Assembly: GCA_900556615.1 (NCBI GenBank)
Contig: USPP01000027.1
Span: 1-10,683, forward strand
DNA from: an uncultured Eubacteriales bacterium
GTDB lineage: Bacteria > Bacillota > Clostridia > Oscillospirales > CAG-272
DNA: 10,683 nt
Direction of reading: 5' to 3'
This document shows, in pieces, positions 6,760-10,683 of this stretch. The translations under genes were made by a program, and so were the position numbers. How positions within the stretch are numbered: the first letter of the stretch is position 1; the number at the start of each line of letters is the position of its first letter. Under the pieces are notes generated by a model. That model worked only from the letters and a program-made list of their open reading frames with translations, made no database searches and was not told the origin of the DNA.

Positions 6760-7281
6760 ATGAACAGTGATTTTATTGAGATGATAAAAACGCGCAGAAG
6801 CGTACGCTCTTTTTCCGAACGTGAAATTCCTGCCGAGGTACTCAGGATAATAGCCGAAACCGCGGTGTATGCTCCTTCTGCGATGAACCGCCAATGCTGG
6901 CATTTTTCGGTGATAAGCAAGCGTGAGGATATCGACCGCCTTGCGGAGGCGGTGAGGCTTGCCTGCGGACGTGACGAGAGATATAATTTTTATCATCCCG
7001 CTGCGATGATTATTGCCTCTGCCGAAAGAGAGATAGAAATGGGCAGAGACGATTGCGCGTGTGCGCTTCAGAATATTTTTCTTGCGGCTCATGCCCTCGG
7101 AATAGGCTCGGTCTGGATCAATCAGATACGGGATGTCTGCGATGTGCCGGAGGTAAGAAATCTGCTTTGCGGATACGGAGTTCCGGATGCGCATGTGGTA
7201 TACGGAGCGGCAGCTCTCGGCTATGCAGCAAAGCCTCCGAGGATTACCGAAAAAAAGCTCGAAAATATTTCCTACCATTGA
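6760..7281 (+). CDS. Nitroreductase-family flavoprotein
   Basis: A 173-residue protein of the FMN-dependent nitroreductase family, which uses NAD(P)H to reduce nitro compounds, quinones or flavins, normally as a cytoplasmic homodimer. The N-terminal RRSVRSF (12-18) is the FMN-phosphate-binding signature, EIPAEVLRIIAETAVYAPSAMNRQCWHFSV (22-51) is the following helix and the APSxxNxQxW element, and ALQNIFLAAHALGIGSVWI (102-120) matches the family's second conserved helix-strand. GAAALGYAAKPP (149-160) is the usual C-terminal strand (family pattern LGYP...). It is at the short end for the family, typical of the compact anaerobe type. The physiological substrate cannot be deduced. AGGGGAG at 6747-6753 lies 6 nt before the ATG, inside the end of the membrane protein gene, and the stop and start codons are adjacent. 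Confidence 0.92.
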   Translation: MNSDFIEMIKTRRSVRSFSEREIPAEVLRIIAETAVYAPSAMNRQCWHFSVISKREDIDRLAEAVRLACGRDERYNFYHPAAMIIASAEREIEMGRDDCACALQNIFLAAHALGIGSVWINQIRDVCDVPEVRNLLCGYGVPDAHVVYGAAALGYAAKPPRITEKKLENISYH

Positions 7282-7290
7282 TATTAGAAA

Positions 7291-7334
7291 TTAAGGCAAT
7301 ACCGCACAAAAATCATTGTGCGGTATTGCCTAAG
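7291..7334. repeat. Short palindromic repeat sharing ends with the 315-498 element
   Basis: AGGCAATACCGCACAA (7294-7309) is perfectly complementary to TTGTGCGGTATTGCCT (7316-7331) around a 6-nt loop, giving a 16-bp stem. The left end TTAAGGCAATACCGC (7291-7305) is identical to the inverted right end of the 315-498 repeat, and the right arm repeats the motif with one T missing (CCTAAG). It begins 9 nt after the nitroreductase stop codon. No T tract follows, so it is not a typical terminator, though it may stabilise the mRNA 3' end. It looks like a minimal member of the same repeat family, perhaps an internally deleted copy. Confidence 0.65.
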
Positions 7335-7475
7335 ATGTTCCATACGCCGGATTCCGAATCAGACGGGAAAATAACCTTGCTTTTCAGACAACGTATCAAT
7401 ATTTCATGCAAAATGTAAAGGCTTTTCTCAGGGGACGCTTCCGGTGAAACAGGCGTTTGTTCCATATTGAATATT
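7335..7475. other. Intergenic stretch with no recognised gene
   Basis: No credible frame, promoter or RNA gene is visible between the palindrome and the terminator. It is probably the 3' untranslated part of the nitroreductase transcript. Confidence 0.55.
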
Positions 7476-7531
7476 AATAAAACCGAAAATCCGTTTCGCT
7501 GTTCGGTGCGACGGATTTTCGGTTTTATTTT
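7476..7531 (+). terminator. Strong intrinsic terminator, probably bidirectional
   Basis: AATAAAACCGAAAATCCGT (7476-7494) pairs perfectly over 19 bp with ACGGATTTTCGGTTTTATT (7511-7529). The 16-nt apex can add CGC/GCG (7497-7499 with 7508-7510). The A-rich left flank and the T-rich right arm (TTTTATTTT) suit termination in both directions. It closes the upstream operon and isolates the substrate-binding protein gene. Confidence 0.88.
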
Positions 7532-7578
7532 GCGTATCTGCTTTTTTGAACAAAGAGCGATTGTGTAATTTTGTATAT

Positions 7579-7640
7579 ATAACTCATTATTTTTATTTAT
7601 TTAAAGTACTTTTTGAATTATTAATAAAAAATAACTCATT
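7579..7640. repeat. Direct repeat ATAACTCATT, two copies 52 bp apart
   Basis: ATAACTCATT occurs at 7579-7588 and again at 7631-7640 in the AT-rich DNA upstream of the substrate-binding protein promoter. The 52-bp offset is close to five helical turns, so both copies face the same side of the DNA, as paired activator sites would. With this base composition, chance is also possible. Confidence 0.4.
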
Positions 7641-7659
7641 TTGTTTAAAAAAACGAAAA

Positions 7660-7677
7660 AATTCGCGTAAACGAATT
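7660..7677. promoter_or_regulatory. Operator-like palindrome overlapping the -35 box
   Basis: AATTCG (7660-7665), six bases, then CGAATT (7672-7677): an 18-bp perfect dyad whose right half runs two bases into the TTGACA at 7676-7681. A protein bound here would compete with sigma factor, so a repressor site is the natural reading. The dyad contains GTAAACGA (7667-7674), which recurs downstream at 7750-7757. No regulator gene is present in the window to assign it to. Confidence 0.45.
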
Positions 7678-7704
7678 GACATAAGGTGAAATTGGTGATA
7701 TAAT
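7676..7704 (+). promoter_or_regulatory. Consensus sigma-A promoter of the substrate-binding protein gene
   Basis: A perfect TTGACA (7676-7681) and a perfect TATAAT (7699-7704) are 17 nt apart, with long A/T tracts upstream (7590-7660) that could act as an UP element. Transcription would begin near 7711, giving a leader of about 107 nt. An unregulated promoter this close to consensus would be very strong, which fits the flanking operator-like motifs. Confidence 0.9.
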
Positions 7705-7716
7705 ATTAACTAAATC

Positions 7717-7786
7717 ATTCTATATGCATTGTTTACCTCCTCTTTTGGAGTAAACGAGTTTGAGGTAAACCGAAGGTGAATAGAAT
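7717..7786 (+). promoter_or_regulatory. Structured leader with mutually exclusive hairpins
   Basis: GTTTACCTC (7731-7739) is exactly complementary to GAGGTAAAC (7762-7770), and the outer ATTCTA (7717-7722) to TAGAAT (7781-7786), forming one long stem-loop. The same left arm can instead pair with GGAGTAAAC (7747-7755) as GTTTA plus CTCC around a short loop. The left arm therefore has two competing partners. At DNA level these are three copies of GTAAAC (7731-7736 inverted, 7750-7755, 7765-7770), so they could equally be protein-binding sites just after the start of transcription. I do not recognise a known riboswitch class. Confidence 0.5.
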
Positions 7787-7817
7787 CACATTTAATATTT
7801 CATGAAGGAGAAAAAAC

Positions 7818-10616
7818 ATGAGAAAAAAATTGCTGATGCTTCTTGCTTTTGTTCTTGCAGCTACCATGCTGTTCTCATTTGCGGGATGCAAAAAAAACGG
7901 ACCTGACACCGAGACCGGTTCCGGTTCCGGTACTACCGGCAACGTGCCTTCCGATAAGGGATATGTAGACGATGGAAAACAGTATACTTATCGCATGGCT
8001 CCGGCAGATCTTCCCGAATCTTGGAATTTACACACATATCAGTCCAACTCCAGTACATATGTGTTAGACTATTCCTCCGACGCGCTTTATGCTTTCGAGT
8101 ATAATGACGATTTTACCGGTTACAAGATCGTTCCGGCTATGGCTACCGATTATCCTGTGGATGTCACAAAGGATTATGTCGGTAAATACGGAATTGTCGA
8201 AGGCGACGAGAACAAGGCGTATAAAATAACCTTGAAGGACTATCTGACCTTTGATAACGGTGAGAAGCTTGATGCGAATTCCTTTGTCGCTTCGATGAAG
8301 CTTTTGCTTGATCCGAAGGCCGCGAACTTCCGCGCTGATAACGTATATCAGTCAGGTCAGCTTAAAATTTATAATGCGGAGAATTATGTAAAGCAGAACA
8401 GCTATTCTCTCGGAGAATTTGTTTCGGCAAACTATGGTGCCGACGAGTATATTGCTCCGTCCGATTTTACTGTCAGCAGCGATGGTATTCTCCAAGCTAA
8501 AGGGCTTGATATTGTTATAGATATCAACAGTGGCGGTAACTGGGGAAGTGCCGGAATCGTTGATTATTGTGCCCAGCAGGTATACAATGACGACGAAACA
8601 CAGATTGCGCTGATTGACGTGGCAACCGGCGAGCGTATCGCATGGAGAACGACTGCTAAGGTGGGCGAAGGCGATGACGCTAAATATCTGTTCTATGATT
8701 TGAACGGAAATCAGATCGAAGTTGGCCTTAATGAAGAGAAAACCGCTTATATCTACGGTGATAAAACGCTTGATTTTGAAACGGTATATCCCGCTTGCGC
8801 TCAGGCTCTTATCGATGCTGCTGATGAGAACGGTTGGGTAAAGCTTACCGCTGAACACCTGAAGAATATTCAGGATGCGATCGCTATCCTTCACGGTCAT
8901 GAGAACGTTGAAGCATATGCTGCCGAGAAAGGTGATTATGCATATCAGGAGTTTGAGGAAATGGCTTTCCTCGGACAGTATTATGATACGATGGAGTATG
9001 ACGGCAACGTCGGCTTCTTTGCGGCAAGCGATAATGAGCTTGTTATCGTTCTCAAGAATGCAATGAAGGATAATTTCTATCTCCGTTACGAACTTTGCAG
9101 CAGCTTCTTCCTTGTTTATGCTCCTCTTTATGAGCAGTGCATCAAGAATGATAATGGTATTTATACCAATACCTATGGAACCAGTGTTGATACCTTTGTA
9201 GGTTATGGTCCTTATAAGCTTACTCAGTACACCGAGGGTGCTACGCTTCGTCTTGACAGAAACACCAATTGGCGCGGATATAAGGCTGATGATTATATTG
9301 AAGGTACTTATATGACCGACAGCATTAATTATCAGAAGGTTACCGAGGATTCGGTACGCCTTGAAATGTTCCTTAAGGGTGAAATCGATTCGTATGGTCT
9401 TCAGATAGATGATATGAAGGACTATATTGGTTCTAAGTATACCTACTTTACCGATTCCGAATCAACATGGTATCTTGCCATGAATCCTGATCTTGAGAAT
9501 CTTACTAAAATTCAGGCTACTACTTCTCCTGTTAACAGCGGTTACACTGTTAACAAGACAGTGCTTACTATTCCGGAGTTCCGTCAGGCTTTGTCTTATG
9601 CGCTTGACCGTAAAGAATACAATCAGGCACTTTCTCCGACCTCCGGTGTCGCAAAAGCTCTGCTTTCTGCTATGATCGTTGCTGACCCGGAAAGCGGATA
9701 TACTTACCGCGCTATGGATGAGGCAAAAGATGCTATTCTTGAGTTCTGGGGATTGTCCGATCAATGGGGCGAAGGTAAGGAATACGCAGACCGTGATGAG
9801 GCAATCGAGTCTATTACAGGTTACGATCCTTCCGGTGCTAAAACTCTCTTTGATAAGGCTTATGATATCGCGGTGGAGCAGGGACTTATCTCTGAGGACG
9901 ATATTAAGAGCGGAAAATGGGAAGTACAAATTACAATCGGTAAACCCGCCGACGCAAATTATTATAATAAAGGCTTTGAATTCCTTAAGGGTTGTTGGAC
10001 AAATGCGGTTAAGGGAACTAAGTTTGATAATCATGTAACTTTTGTTCAGTCGCAGGTTCTCGGCTCTACCACTTTCGGTACTTATCTCAGACAAGGACAG
10101 ATTGATATACTCTTCGGAGTAGGATATTCCGGTTCTCAGTTTGATCCGTACTCCATGATGGATTGCTTTACCGGTTCGTTGCAGTATGATCCGTTTACCG
10201 ATAAGACAAAGGTTAGCCTTGATGTAACGCTTGACGGTAAAGTTCTCCGTGCAAGTCTCTATGATTGGGTAAGCGTTGCACTTCAGGGTGATGAAATTGA
10301 AGCAGTCGTTGTGGATGCGGAAGGAAATGCTACTTCCGAGAAGGTTAAGCTTTCTGCAGGAGCTAATGATGATCCTGCCAAGAGAGTTACCATCCTTGCT
10401 GCTGCCGAAGGCAAGATTATGACTCTTGCGAATATATTCCCTGTTTCTACTGACGCTTCTGCTTCTCTTAGATGTATGAGAGTTCAGTATAAGACTGAAG
10501 AATATATAACCGGTATGGGACGCGGCGGTATTGAGTGGTATACTTATGCAATGGATGATACCGAGTTTGCAAATCATGTTAAGAGCCAGGGCGGCACACT
10601 TGATTATAAATCATAA
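7818..10616 (+). CDS. ABC transporter substrate-binding lipoprotein, family 5 (oligopeptide/dipeptide type), enlarged
   Basis: A surface-anchored solute receptor that would deliver its ligand to an ABC permease. The N terminus has a lipoprotein signal: MRKK, a hydrophobic stretch (5-20) and lipobox FAGC with Cys24, followed by a Gly/Ser/Thr linker (about 32-45). Family-5 features are ALYAFEYNDD..., the KITLKDYLTFDNGEKLDANSF-type block (137-156; family pattern f.LR.gvkFhdG.pltA.D), YGPYKL (463-468), RLDRNTNWRG (478-487) and FRQALSYALDRKEYN (588-602). At 932 residues it far exceeds the usual 500-600; the extra length is mainly at about 215-385, plus a strand-rich C-terminal part (about 800-870). 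Peptides are the usual family ligand, but sugars, nickel and others occur, so the substrate is open. GAAGGAG (7804-7810) lies 7 nt before the ATG. Codon third positions favour T more than in neighbouring genes, consistent with high expression. Permease and ATPase genes are expected past the window end. Confidence 0.9.
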   Translation: MRKKLLMLLAFVLAATMLFSFAGCKKNGPDTETGSGSGTTGNVPSDKGYVDDGKQYTYRMAPADLPESWNLHTYQSNSSTYVLDYSSDALYAFEYNDDFTGYKIVPAMATDYPVDVTKDYVGKYGIVEGDENKAYKITLKDYLTFDNGEKLDANSFVASMKLLLDPKAANFRADNVYQSGQLKIYNAENYVKQNSYSLGEFVSANYGADEYIAPSDFTVSSDGILQAKGLDIVIDINSGGNWGSAGIVDYCAQQVYNDDETQIALIDVATGERIAWRTTAKVGEGDDAKYLFYDLNGNQIEVGLNEEKTAYIYGDKTLDFETVYPACAQALIDAADENGWVKLTAEHLKNIQDAIAILHGHENVEAYAAEKGDYAYQEFEEMAFLGQYYDTMEYDGNVGFFAASDNELVIVLKNAMKDNFYLRYELCSSFFLVYAPLYEQCIKNDNGIYTNTYGTSVDTFVGYGPYKLTQYTEGATLRLDRNTNWRGYKADDYIEGTYMTDSINYQKVTEDSVRLEMFLKGEIDSYGLQIDDMKDYIGSKYTYFTDSESTWYLAMNPDLENLTKIQATTSPVNSGYTVNKTVLTIPEFRQALSYALDRKEYNQALSPTSGVAKALLSAMIVADPESGYTYRAMDEAKDAILEFWGLSDQWGEGKEYADRDEAIESITGYDPSGAKTLFDKAYDIAVEQGLISEDDIKSGKWEVQITIGKPADANYYNKGFEFLKGCWTNAVKGTKFDNHVTFVQSQVLGSTTFGTYLRQGQIDILFGVGYSGSQFDPYSMMDCFTGSLQYDPFTDKTKVSLDVTLDGKVLRASLYDWVSVALQGDEIEAVVVDAEGNATSEKVKLSAGANDDPAKRVTILAAAEGKIMTLANIFPVSTDASASLRCMRVQYKTEEYITGMGRGGIEWYTYAMDDTEFANHVKSQGGTLDYKS

Positions 10617-10628
10617 ATAAATGGTTCG

Positions 10629-10659
10629 CGTGAGGACCGTTTTAATCCCGTTCTTCACG
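10629..10659 (+). other. Hairpin after the substrate-binding protein gene
   Basis: CGTGAGGACCG (10629-10639) pairs with CGTTCTTCACG (10649-10659) over 10 of 11 positions, one of them G-U, with a 9-nt loop. No T tract follows, so it is not a normal terminator. Such structures between binding-protein and permease genes often protect the upstream mRNA and lower downstream expression. The window ends 24 nt later with no start codon that I can assign. Confidence 0.4.
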
Positions 10660-10683
10660 TCTGTGAAATTCTATGTGACATGC

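Noticed and set aside
6481..7278. 265-codon minus-strand open frame opposite the membrane protein and nitroreductase genes
   Set aside because: It spans two real sense genes with clear motifs and its translation resembles no family; treated as a shadow frame.
7294..7331. Hairpin after the nitroreductase gene as a rho-independent terminator
   Set aside because: The stem is perfect but TAAGATG follows, with no T tract. A much better terminator lies at 7476-7531, and the stem sequence matches the repeat at 484-498, so it is listed as a repeat.
9462..10577. 371-codon minus-strand open frame opposite the substrate-binding protein
   Set aside because: A shadow of the codon bias in a highly expressed gene: the sense strand has clear family motifs, while the antisense product is low in recognisable features and has no ribosome binding site or promoter.

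Overview
The window looks like a chromosomal stretch from a Gram-positive, low-to-mid GC anaerobe of the Clostridia, probably the Oscillospiraceae/Ruminococcaceae side. This placement is inference. It rests on strong AGGAG-type ribosome binding sites, TTGACA/TATAAT promoters, two lipoproteins with GC-ending lipoboxes, a divergent MurD of the kind common in that group, and AT-rich intergenic DNA. Every gene I can support is on the + strand. There is no rRNA, tRNA, CRISPR array, phage gene, transposase or integrase.

Layout. (1) 1-318: the C-terminal third of a xylulokinase-type FGGY sugar kinase, cut by the window edge. (2) 319-784: a long gap with a ~184-bp imperfect-palindrome repeat (MITE-like) that starts on the kinase stop codon, then a terminator, then a clear sigma-A promoter. 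(3) 785-2664: a lipoprotein with a PsbP/Mog1-like look, coupled at 5 nt to a cysteine desulfurase of the IscS/NifS type. (4) 2888-4234: murD, the D-glutamate-adding enzyme of peptidoglycan precursor synthesis. (5) 4386-5805: nnrD (repair of hydrated NAD(P)H) overlapping a YfcE-type metallophosphoesterase by 23 nt. (6) 5932-7281: a DUF2238/YjdF-like membrane protein abutting a nitroreductase-family flavoprotein (TAAATG junction). (7) 7282-7817: a 536-nt gap with a short palindrome from the same repeat family as the 315-498 element, a strong 19-bp-stem terminator, an AT-rich segment, a perfect-consensus promoter (TTGACA-17-TATAAT) and a structured leader. (8) 7818-10616: an unusually long (932 aa) lipoprotein of the family-5 (oligopeptide/dipeptide-type) ABC transporter substrate-binding proteins, probably the first gene of a transporter operon that continues past the window.

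How it fits together. Most genes are housekeeping: cell wall, cofactor repair, sulfur transfer and redox. The desulfurase would supply persulfide sulfur for Fe-S clusters or tRNA thiolation; MurD builds wall precursor; NnrD rescues damaged NAD(P)H; the nitroreductase uses FMN. The accessory interest lies in the non-coding DNA: two members of one TTAA-ended palindromic repeat family, and a dense regulatory region in front of the substrate-binding protein, with recurring GTAAAC motifs, an operator-like palindrome on the -35 box and mutually exclusive leader hairpins. I found no convincing novel multi-gene system; the control region at 7579-7817 is the most promising place to look.
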